The translations under genes were made by a program, and so were the position numbers. A stretch of 64,000 nucleotides of DNA from Adiantum capillus-veneris (lineage: Eukaryota > Streptophyta > Polypodiopsida > Polypodiales > Pteridaceae): assembly GCA_014529385.2 (NCBI GenBank), contig CM043966.1, positions 106,341,587 through 106,405,586 on the forward strand, given 5' to 3'. Under the pieces are notes generated by a model, which worked only from the letters and a program-made list of their open reading frames with translations, searched no databases and was not told the DNA's origin. Of the stretch, positions 24,648-35,225 are shown piece by piece. Positions within the stretch are counted from its first letter, which is position 1. The number at the start of each line of letters is the position of its first letter.

Positions 24648-26620
24648 TTCCTCCTCTTCTTCCTTGATGAAGGCTAGTTGTAGGAAGCTTACTACCATCC
24701 CTATCACCATATACTTAGGTGCATGGCTGGTGTTGGAAATGAGGATGCCCCAAAGGCTGCTACCGACTTCTTAGACATGAGGGCAATTTCCCCAAGAGTT
24801 GGTGAGAGAGATGTTGAGAGGAAGATGATAATGGAAACTCTTGCCTAGATTTTGAGGAGTATAGTGTAAATTGATTGAAATTATCTTTAATTTTCAAAGT
24901 ATCCTTTTAGAAAAATAAATAAAAAAGAATTGTATCTAATTGCCAAAATTGTTTTTTGTGAATACTAACTGGAGGAGTTCCACACTGAGAGTGCATTGCC
25001 CAATGCCTTGTTTCTTTATATTTCTTCAACAAGGTAGCAAATTTGGGACTCTGATTGGGTTCTTCACAAGGTAGAAAGCTAGAGAGACACCCCTTTGCAC
25101 ATATTTAAAGGCCCTTTTCCTCCCCAAAAGTAGTTTCTTTTATATTTCTTCAACAAGGTACCAGATATGGGACTCTGCTTGGAAAGCACATCATCCAAAA
25201 GGAGAAACGCTGAAATTTGGCCACCAAAAGCAATCAACACAGATTAGGGAATTTGCTACAATAGTGCAATCAACGAAATTTTTGGGCATGTCTGTGCAAT
25301 CGGCCACCACAACAACATATTCATGCAAATCTAGGTTTCTTGTTACCTTTTGGGGTTCTAGGCCCACTCGACCAGCTTTGTAAGTTATTCAAGGATAGGA
25401 TTTCAATACCAACCCTCTTTTTCTTCACTTCTTGGAAGTTGGTCAAGCTTAGGATATTAATCCTAACTCCCTCCATCCTCATTGGTTGCCACGTCAACAA
25501 TTATTACATAACCCCCTCTCAAAAGAAGAGTAATTGCCCATGTTTAGATTTTCAAAACTCAATCAAGTTAGCTCAGAAATCCGAGGGTCATTCAATATGA
25601 CCATTCCGTATTGGAGCTCTTGACATTTCGATGTAGCAAAGTTGGCCGTCACACCTAGATCATGTAGATCTTTAAAGGGGTGTCTCGATGCACTACGATT
25701 ACATACCCAAGCAACCTCACAAAATTTGGAACATTTATGATTGTGACATATCAGAATGCAGCACAAATGATTATAGATACGGTCACAAGACATAAAACTC
25801 CACCATGAATACTCTCCATGAGAATCAGATGCAACAGAAATGATTGAGAAATGATTATAGATGTAGTCACAAGACATAAACTCCACCCCCAAGGGACTTC
25901 ACTTATACTTAGGGGGGACTTCATCTGCATGCAACCATATGGGAACCCTCTATGTGTGAACCCCACAGCACTAGCCCAACTCCCTATCTACGAATTCAAA
26001 AGAATCCATATACCCCCCTTTCTATGATGCTTGTATAGTCAACTTGACCCCCTTCGTAATATATATACGGGTTGTAAAAATTATCATTTTTTGAAAATTT
26101 AATAGTTTTCTTTGTACATTGACAATAATTTTGAATTTTTGATAATTTTTTGTGTACAATAACACTAATTTAAAATATTCTTATTTTTAGAACATGTAAT
26201 AGTTTCCTTCGTACATTTTAGAATTTTGATAGTTCCCTTTGTACATTGACACTACTTTTAAAATTTCATGTAGTATGATGGGGAGCAACAACAAGAGAGG
26301 GGAAGAGTGATGTTGTTTCCAAGGATATCTGAGTTTACTATGCCTCCTAAGTAGCTAAAAGGGTGAAATGGCCCCCCTCGATGATCCCTCTTGTCTCTTG
26401 AATTAGAAGTCTCTTTTTACCTTTATATTGTAATGCATATATTTTTTGTTATTCTAACATCATTGAGTGTGATACAACGATCTTGTTTGTGCCGTAGCCA
26501 TATTTCTATTATAGGCCCATACCAAAGGTTTGCAGACATATTATGACTATGGTGTAGTATGGGACCATCATGTTGAACTCCAATAACCATGAGCATGGTG
26601 CTTTAGCCTATATATAAATG
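24648..26620. other. Intergenic, nothing recognised
   Basis: No open frame with coding character, LTR or RNA gene was recognised. A short direct duplication (about 25768-25805 and 25855-25890, sharing GTCACAAGACATAAA) is the only structure noted. A/T-rich degenerate repeats lie at about 26060-26270. Confidence 0.5.
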
Positions 26621-26704
26621 TTACAAGGCAAGCACCATATGCTGCACAAGTGAATCAGAGGTGCTAATCAATAGAGATTTTTTCATTTTCCCTGTACTTA
26701 TACA

Positions 26705-27061
26705 ATGCCTATAGGATATGCTAGTACTGGTAATGAGGTAGTTGCAAAAATCCATGAAGAGCTTCACAAACTCCCCCCCAATGCACCCCTTGAGGGAAAG
26801 AAGACGTTTACACAAAGAGAGCGTGACACAAACAAGGCGATCCGGATGTTCAACCACCTTAATCGCGCTCGCAACACCGGAGACCAGGAACTCAATGATG
26901 GCTTTGAGACAATGCGAGAAGCTCTGGGCAAGTGGGAGACATGGGGGTACATAGATAGCTCTCGAAGGGCCGCTTTACAGGCGGAGATTGACCATTTGCT
27001 TGTCTGCAAACGCACAATCAACCTGGTCGACATCTCTGGCTCTAATGTGATAGAAGATTGA
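26705..27061 (+). CDS. Small orphan ORF, 118 residues, function unknown
   Basis: I do not recognise this protein. It starts MPIGYASTGNEVVAKIHEEL and is hydrophilic and mostly helical by eye, with charged Arg/Lys/Glu runs (ERDTNKAIRMFNHLNRARN) and no membrane segment or signal peptide. Base composition inside the frame is richer in G and C than the flanks, which favours real coding. A TATA-like CTATATATAAA lies at about 26608-26618, roughly 90 bp upstream of the start. It stands alone on the plus strand, 1.6 kb from the methyltransferase-like gene. It could be a small host gene, an exon, or part of a mobile element. Confidence 0.4.
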   Translation: MPIGYASTGNEVVAKIHEELHKLPPNAPLEGKKTFTQRERDTNKAIRMFNHLNRARNTGDQELNDGFETMREALGKWETWGYIDSSRRAALQAEIDHLLVCKRTINLVDISGSNVIED

Positions 27062-27150
27062 GGCAAGATTTAAATAATTATGCACTAAATAATATAGTTA
27101 AATAAATATGCACTAGCACATGATAAATTGTACTAGTGTGATGCAAGTTG

Positions 27151-27184
<34 letters not shown>

Positions 27185-27939
27185 GTTTGATTCCCTACGT
27201 AATCATGTAAACAACTTATTTTAATTATATGATGCTTATTTTAACTATATGATGGTGTTCCACTCTTCAGTGCCTTGGCGAGAATAATTCATATGTCTCT
27301 GTCTGACTTATTATTATTGAAGTAGCTGTGATACTTTTAATCGGCCTGGTCTACTAACACATCTTCAAGATCTGTCATAATTTAGGGTATTGTTGATATC
27401 TTGTAGCTAAACTAAACCGTCAAATGTAACTACAAGCTGTTTGAAAGCCAAAAATGTAAAGAAAATCTATGTGAGTTTTTTATATAATGTAAGAAAAAGA
27501 TGAGCATGTCTTTAGTATTTACCCTACTTTTAGTAGAATATACTTTCCTATCCATGTAGGTGTTGTTGCAAACAAGGATGAATGCCTAATAAGCCAATTT
27601 GAAACTAGGAATCTAAAAAATATTGATGGTTGTACTTGTTTGGGCGAAGACCTCAAAGTAATGAAACACGCATAGACTCTTGCATATAAAATAGTAATTA
27701 AGAACACTTTACTGAGTTGAAGAACTGCATACATACATAAACACACACGTATAAATAACTATATATATTGTATAAACAATTACTTAAAAACACTTTACCG
27801 AGTTGAAGATCTCCTTACGTACATAAACACACACATATAAATAAATAAATAAAAAGATATTATATATATAATATAAATATTATATATAAAACTATATATA
27901 TTCTTAGACCGACAGTGTAAAGAAATACTGACAAGCAAA

Positions 27940-28370
27940 TGAAATTTTGACAGCATAACAATGTGAAAAATAAAAATAAAACCATTCCATACTTGCTTCT
28001 GTGAAAGCTTGCCTAACTTTTGTTAAGCTTTCCTATTCTATGCTTGCTTCCGTGAAGCTTGCCTAAATTTTGTGTATACATGAAACCATGATTATGTTTC
28101 TAAATATGAACAAAAAGCATAATTATATTCACAAGCAATCAAAATTTCGACAGCATAACGGCGCGAAAATACAAACAACAAAATTTTCCATTCCATACTT
28201 GCTTCCGTGAAGCTTGACTAACTTTTCTGTATACGTGAAATCATGATTATGTTTTCAAACATGAACAAAAAGCATGATGATATTGATAAGCAATCAAAAT
28301 TTCGGTAGCATAACGGTATGAAAATTCAAACTAAAAAAATTCCCATTCCATACTTGCTTCCGTGCAGCAA
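27940..28370. repeat. About 155-bp tandem repeats with AATTTCGACAGCATAACGG core
   Basis: Three units recur with the block TTCCATACTTGCTTC near 27985, 28191 and 28346, plus a variant near 28035. Each unit carries a core like AAATTTCGACAGCATAACGGCG. Related cores are found at about 32706 and 33272, and an inverted one at about 39282-39300. I interpret them as subterminal repeats of the DNA transposon that carries the genes to the right. Confidence 0.7.
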
Positions 28371-28629
28371 CGAATGCTCACGGGAAGAAGAAATAACATA
28401 AGCAAAAAAGCATATGTTGGTATATTACTTTGGTAAATCCAAAGCTCTCAACAAACTTCTATCTAGTATAATAAATATGAAATCATGGCTGAATTGATAA
28501 GGACGATCAACACCAACAACATGTCTTCAGTAATACCAAAAAAGTGGCACCCAAACACCATGGTCACACATCGTTCCATAAAAATCACAAACTAGAAAAA
28601 ATGATAGATAATACCAATGTTGATGTCAA

Positions 28630-31600
28630 TCAAGGGCAATGTGATCCGGGCTCATATTGTTGCCAATCAGTCTCCTCATCACTATCTGCATCAACTGCTG
28701 GAATAGCACGTACACATGGAGCCTTGAAGCGTGAAAGATGTTGATGGAAGACCTCTGGATCACTATCTATGCAGAGACAGTGTCTAGACAACTCAACGCA
28801 AACATTGCCCAAGCCACCACATCTAGAAAACATATCAACAATGTAGGTGTGCTCCGCAGTAAATGTCCGCACAAGCCAGCTAAAAAAAGCAAAAAATATG
28901 CGTATTTTTACTTTATGTAACATAGTCCAATAACGCATAGTAGGAAGCATATATTCTTACCGAAAGAAGTCAAGGCTACGCTCGGCGGCACCTCTAAGAG
29001 CGTGTCCTCCAATGTACTCTTCGTCGACGCGCTCCACCATTATTCTGGACTTGGCATCGAAAGAGTTGTTGTCCATGCTCTCTCCATCTTGTCGATCGTA
29101 GATAGGACGTTGACCCTTACGATAAAACAATCCTAGCAATAGTGTTTCCACCTACAAATTACAACTAGAATGTGATCTAATTGAAGAAAACTACAAGCAT
29201 GCTTTTCAATCAACAAATAAATTTACTTACTCTCTCAATCTCAATGGTCTTTCGCACATAACCATCGGGGATCAAAATAAGGATGGTGTGCATCATTTTG
29301 AATCCCATCTCGATGGCATGGCTAGACACAATGCCAAAGTGATCAGTGGAGCTTAGGGTGATGTACCACCCATTGTCTGCCACATACTTTGAAGCTATTA
29401 TGGCCACTTTCTTACTTAATTTTCGAGAGAATTGATTCCATGGAGGGACCTGCATAATACGCATTGTTAATTTAATTAAAGTTCCAAAACTATCATAGAC
29501 TGTCCATTGTGGTTTTGAAGGATGCATACCTCGTTCTCTGAAAAATTTTCAACTTTAAAGTTTGTTGGAAAATCCGCAAACAAAAGAGAGGCCACTTCAT
29601 TGCTCTTTTCCCCATCAACATGGGCTGAATGAAGAAAATCCAAGATCCTGCATACGATCAAATAAATGTATTTCAAACATTCACAACACACACCACACAT
29701 AGTTAGTCTTTCTTTTCACATGTGTTTTACCATTTCTCATCATCGAGAGAAATTTTGTAAACATCTAGCATGTTCCCAATAACGTTCACATCACAATCTA
29801 TGGAAGGCACTGCATAATTACAAAATAAAATATTTCATCAAGAATTGTTGAGTAGAAAGAAAGTGACAGCTAGATATCTATACAAGCAAGTTTACCTGTG
29901 GAGCCTTGAGCACCTTTTTGGTTCTTTTTGGGAGACTTATTGGGCTTCTTGGATCTAACAAAATCCAATCGTTTCTTTATAGAGGAGATTGTACTATTGT
30001 TTACTCTTTTTGAAGAGGTGGCTTTCTTGGAAGCTGAGCCAATCTCCTCAATACCATTTTCATTTCTTTCAAGAACGTGCTCTAAAGCAAACAAAAATAT
30101 ATTTCTCACAAACATAATCTAAATAGTATGAGCACTTTAACAATTTTGTAGTTTTTATAAATGCCAAAAATAACCTTTATATAAGTTCCCTTCATCACGT
30201 GGGTAGGTGCCTCGAGTGTAATCTAGCCACCAAGGGCAATACTCAATTTCCCAAGCAATCAAACCATAATCTCTCATCCATAGTGGATACATACACTCCT
30301 CACAAGAGAGGTCCCTCCAACTTTCAACAGCAATTGGCAACTTCTCCAACAAAGTTTGATCGTAAAGCTGAATTAGCCATCTACATAAAATGCAGTTAAC
30401 TTTATTTGAGCTCCTTTCCTAAGTGACTTATTTATTATACAAACTCTAAGTAAAAAATAGAATGACAACCATAAAGATATCAATTGTATTACCTGAATAA
30501 TACTCTCCTTGAAGATTCCATAAGCTCTTGAATTTTTTCATCCGACTCTTTTGTGTTGAGCTTACTCCAAAGCTCCACAAAAGCTTTATCAATGTGGTCC
30601 CTCAATTGGTGATGAAACCATGTTTCAAAGCCCTCCGGCATTTCTTCAATCATTTTCCCTTTGATCCTCAAGCATTGCTTCAAGATACTTCCCCAATACC
30701 ACTCTTTACGCAAGTACATTCTAAATTTCATTGCACTAATATAACGCTCAGAAGTAACATCATCTACACGGCAATGCATCAAAGAGTGCAATATTTCCTT
30801 TTTCCTATAGAGCAAACAATAAACAAACCATAAATGCATTGATTCATTTGATGATTTCATGTGTATTTTTTATCCAAAAATTATTACCTCTCTGGTGATA
30901 TTTTAGAAGTTGCCAAAGAGTGGACTTTGTCTCTTGTAAGGCCCACTTGATCCTTTTCTCTTATCCAATTGAAGTTAAATAATAAAGAGAAGAACCCTTG
31001 GCCATTGGCGGGGTTGGCAATGGCCAACATCTATGTTATATTAGCACGAGATCAAATCAAATCAATTTTTCAATCAAATATATCAAATTCAAATGACGTG
31101 TCAACTTACAATTTAGTAGAAATTCAAACATGAACGGGGAGAAGAGAAAGTGTTTACCTTATAAGCTCTTTATTTGAATATTTTTTCTATTCTTCCTCGA
31201 GCAACCATTTCCTTTTCTGGTAGTGAAATCGAGGGATCATTGATCTCTTGCATCTCTTTGATAAGAGACAAGTCAAAGTCTTCCATTTGTAGAGCAAATG
31301 AAAAAAAAAAGTAAGATTTTACAAAATAATGTCAAGCTTTAGAAATTACATAAAAAGTGTACTTTAAGGCAAAAAAATTTACCTTCCATATGAGCATTGC
31401 TAATAAAAGAGCAGGAGCGTTGTACCAACTCCCTTTAGATGCCTTCTTCTCACAAGCAAGCTCTACCTCTATCCATCGAATCCAATCTTGGGAAAAGTCT
31501 TTCATTAAAGAATCTTTGCTTGCCACAGCCAGTTTTTGGAACAAGAAGATCTCCTGCCCAAAATTTGTGCTCACAGTGGTTCTACCAATCCTAAACCACA

Positions 31601-32647
31601 ATATCTTAAATTAAATGGCAGTAGAATGACATCGATAAAGTAATAGCAATAATGTTCAAAACAACAAATGTGCTTACTCATTTTGAGAGCACAAAGCTAG
31701 CATAAGCTCCCCCTCTGCACTTCTATCAACAAAGACAAATTGACATTTCACAGAACAATGTCTCCACCTTATCATTGAAAATTCTACAACAACAAAAAAG
31801 AAAATTAGAAAGCATAAAGTAATACAAGTCAACTTTACATTAAACAAAAAAGAAATCACTTACGTGTTTTTATTAAGCGCATCCAAGTTTTCAAACGGTG
31901 ATTACCATCCCAAACGATAAATTTTTTTCCCCTTAAGTCTTCCCACTCAAGGGGAAGGGAATTATCAAAATCATCGCTTATTTCTCGCCAAATAGGCCCC
32001 CATTCATCTTTGTCTAAGTCGGAAACATAATGTTGATCATGGCCTGGCTTCTTAAATGACACAAGAAATGGAGCTCCAAGCACACTGTATCCAGACATCT
32101 CAAACCTTTTCACCAAGCCCTCAGTGCCTGGACCCACCGCTCTAATGGCTTCATTTTCCATCAATCTACAAAGAGGAATTCGAGGAGTTTCCCCACCTCT
32201 CTTTACAATAAAACCCTCTACAATCTCCTCTAATATTCGACCATGAACATCCTTTCCAAATACTGTTGGATGATCGGGAGGTTTAGCAACAATTGTTGTT
32301 GCTTCAGACACGCTGTGAGCCACCAATTCACCTTGTGTAGCATGAATATCTATGAACACCTCTTCTTCATGCACATCACTCAATATATCCTCTTCTTCAT
32401 GCACATCACCCAAAATATCTTTATTTCGATGGACATTGGAAGAAGCAATGGAAGATCGTGCATTGGCCCTATGCCCTGTATTGCCAGATCTTAATGTGTA
32501 TCCTACTCCTACAAGCAAAAAACAATAAGAACACAAATAGTTTAGTGAGTATGATGAGACAAAAGAAAAGAAAACAAATAGCTTAATGTATTTGAACTTA
32601 CTTTGAGAGATACCTGTCCTGCCACGTTTAGATGGTGTACGAGCCAT
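28630..32647 (-). CDS. ParB-like domain fused to beta-class DNA amino-methyltransferase-like protein
   Basis: I predict 14 exons (minus): 32647-32602, 32508-31864, 31783-31678, 31590-31383, about 31253-31158, 31030-30888, 30804-30493, 30380-30175, 30081-29896, 29809-29731, 29647-29530, 29449-29231, 29151-28961, 28879-28630, about 934 codons. Phases agree at all junctions; only the start of exon 5 is uncertain. Residues about 126-228 look like ParB/sulfiredoxin: IPLCRLMENEAIR, then FIVWDGNHRLKTW. The C-terminal third has the beta-class order of N4/N6 DNA methyltransferases: a motif IV-like LLFADFPTNF (about 697-706; DFPT instead of DPPY), then ERSLDFFRWLVRTFT and motif I-like IVDMFSRCGGLG (about 865-876). 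A basic stretch in exon 9 could be a nuclear signal. A TAA at 31170-31172 is in frame with the best exon 5 model. ParB-methyltransferase fusions are known from phages and bacteria; the role here is unknown. Confidence 0.7.
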
Positions 32648-32685
32648 AATCTATTAACCACAAACAACAAAAATCTTCTTAGCAA

Positions 32686-33455
32686 TGACAATACAAATAT
32701 AAAATTCTAAATTTCGACAGCATAACGGTGTAAAATGCAAACTAAGAAAAAAACCATTCTCAACTTGCTCATAGCAAGGAAAAATACAAATCCACTTTGA
32801 CATTTGTATACCTCTTCTCTACAACGATCTGTTCTTACATCATTGTAATTGTTATTGTAAGTGTGTATGCAAGTTTGTTAAAGTGTGTGAATGCAAGTGT
32901 TTATGTGTGTGTGTGTGTGTGGATGTATGCATGATTGTGTGTGTGAATGCAAGTGTAATATGTGTGTGTCTTTATGCATGATTGTGTATGTGTTTGTGCT
33001 ATGTATGCAAGTGTGTTGATGTTGTGAATGCAAGTGTTTATATATGTGTATGTGTGTATGTATGCAAGTGTGTTGATGTTGTGAATGCAAGTGTTTATAT
33101 ATGTGGGTGTATGTATGTATGTATGTGTGTGTATGCAAGTGGATGTGTGCATGATTATGTGTGTGTGAATGTAAGTGTAATATGTGTGTGTATGCAAGTG
33201 TGTTGATGTTGTGAATAAAAGTGTTTATATATGTGTATGTGTGTATATGCTTGACAATACAAATATAAAATTCTAAATTTCGGCAGCATAACGGCGTAAA
33301 ATGTAAATTACAAAAAAAACCATTCTCAACTTGCTCATGGCAAGGAAAAATACAAATCCACTTTGACATTTGTATACCTCTTCTCTACAACGACCTGTTC
33401 TTACATCATTGTAATTGTTACTCTAAGTGTGTTTAATATGTGTGTATGCAAGTGT
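32686..33455. repeat. Direct duplication upstream of the methyltransferase-like gene, 566-bp period
   Basis: About 200 bp beginning TGACAATACAAATATAAAAT (32686) recurs at 33251 with few differences. Both copies include the AAATTTCG(A/G)CAGCATAACGG core and a block ending CATTGTAATTGTTA. The duplicated part covers the likely promoter or leader of the minus-strand gene. Confidence 0.85.
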
Positions 33456-33540
33456 GTTGATGTGTGTGACTGCAAGTGTTTAGATGTGTGTTTGTGTGCA
33501 AGTGTTTTTGATGTGTGTGTATCATTGTGTGTGTGTGAGT
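32880..33540. repeat. TG-rich degenerate microsatellite
   Basis: The plus strand is rich in TGTGTG and GAATGCAAGTGT blocks. Both strands give long open frames (for example a His/Thr-rich one on the minus strand) that are artefacts of the repeat. It stops at the foldback element and is replaced by CA-rich DNA on its far side. Confidence 0.85.
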
Positions 33541-33546
33541 GTGCTT

Positions 33547-33881
33547 ACCTGAACACGCTCGCCCGATCCACCGGAGGAGCTCCATTGGAGCTCCTCCATG
33601 CCTTGAAAGGCATGGTGAGAGGGAAGTGCGCGCGCTGCCTTCTCACCATGCCTTTCAAGGCATGGTGAGAAAGCAGCGCGCGCACTGCCCTCTCACCATG
33701 CCTTTCAAGGCATGGAGGAGCTCCAATAGGAGCTCCTATTGGAGCTCCTCCATGCCTTGAAAGGCATGGTGAGAGGGCAGTGCGCGCGCTGCCTTCTCAC
33801 CATGCCTTTCAAGGCATGGGGGAGCTCCAATAGGAGCTCCATTGGAGCTCCTCCGGTGGATCGGGCGAGTGTGCGCAGGTG
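33547..33881. repeat. About 330-bp multi-level palindrome (foldback element)
   Basis: The outer arms are near-perfect inverted repeats: left CTCGCCCGATCCACCGGAGG (33558) matches right CCTCCGGTGGATCGGGCGAG. Inside, blocks GGAGCTCCAATAGGAGCTCC and CATGCCTTGAAAGGCATG, themselves palindromic, alternate with TGAGAGGGCAGTGCGCGCGC-type arms. The whole can fold as one long stem or as several cruciforms. It lies midway between the divergent methyltransferase-like and transposase genes. No clear target duplication is seen. Confidence 0.9.
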
Positions 33882-34366
33882 TCACACACACACACACACA
33901 CACACACACATCATTTGATAGAAAATCTACACACACACACACACACAGTACCTTGTCTTCTCTTGCTCCTTCTTCTTCACAGCAAAACTCCACTTTCTCT
34001 TCACTCCACTTTCATCTCCTTCTTCACAGAAAAACTTGACTTTCACTTCACTCCACTTCAATCTCAATGAAAACTCCATTTAAACTTCACTCCACTTTCA
34101 TCTCAACTATTTTTTTTTTCACACACACCATATATTACAAAAATGATATTGTGGTATAAACACTCACACACACACACATTCATTTATATATATATATATA
34201 TATGTATACACACACACAAAGATATACACAAAATGGATTCATATATATAGTTTTACTAAAAAAATACTATGTTTTTTACACACACACACACACAACCATA
34301 TATTTAAAAAAATGATTGTATGTGTTTGTGTGTATAAAAAACGTAGCATTCTTAAAGTTAAGTCAT

Positions 34367-34420
<54 letters not shown>

Positions 34421-34804
34421 TAAAAACTATGTGCACAGTTAAATATCTTATGTGCATATACACTCAACTTAAATAACTTAACTTAAAAAAATGCACATAC
34501 ACTCAACTTAAAAATATCTTAACTTAAACTATGTGCACATACACTTAATTTAAATATCTTAACTTAATAAAATGCTACGTTGTTTACACACACCCACAAA
34601 ATCATTTATACACACGCACAGTAATGTATATAACTTAACTAAAATAATTATATATACACACTACCAAAAACACACACACATATATATAAAATGGCAAGAT
34701 GGAATCATATATATAACTTAACTAAAAAAATTCCTACGTTTTTTATACAAAGTCAGTCATATAGAATGTTACGTTTTTTATACACACACTCCCACAATCA
34801 TATG

Positions 34805-34868
<64 letters not shown>

Positions 34869-34870
34869 AT
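33882..34870. repeat. CA/TA-rich microsatellite region
   Basis: CA tracts at about 33884-33911, 33928-33947, 34371-34414 and 34812-34864, with TA blocks and repeats of the motif AACTTAACTTAA between them. It mirrors the TG-rich stretch left of the palindrome. No gene is seen before the transposase start. Confidence 0.8.
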
Positions 34871-35225
34871 GAAGACACTATTAGACTGCATTAAATGCAG
34901 TCCTTGAACCACCATTTAGAAATTAAATGGCCCCTCAAATTTGATGACATATTCCACTGCACATACATTCAGAACCGTCATATATTAAATGCACTTCTTC
35001 AATTATGATTTTCATTATTCTTTGAGCCGTCACAAGATCTTACGCAACTGTCTTTTCGTCTACCTACCAATCTTTCACTTTCATTAACCTTCACATCTTT
35101 CATTAACTTTCACCAGTTTCATTAACGTTAACTTTATCTTTAACTTTCATTAACCTTCACCACCTTCACTTAATCCACCACAATTTTCTCGCATCTCCAC
35201 CCTGTAATCTGTTGCTTGAGAGAAT

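Noticed and set aside
32878-33369. Long His/Thr-rich open frame on the minus strand
   Set aside because: It is the TG/CA microsatellite translated; all frames of such repeats stay open.
33539-33993. Arg/Leu-rich frames crossing the palindrome on both strands
   Set aside because: They are the palindrome itself; similar peptides occur on both strands because of its symmetry.
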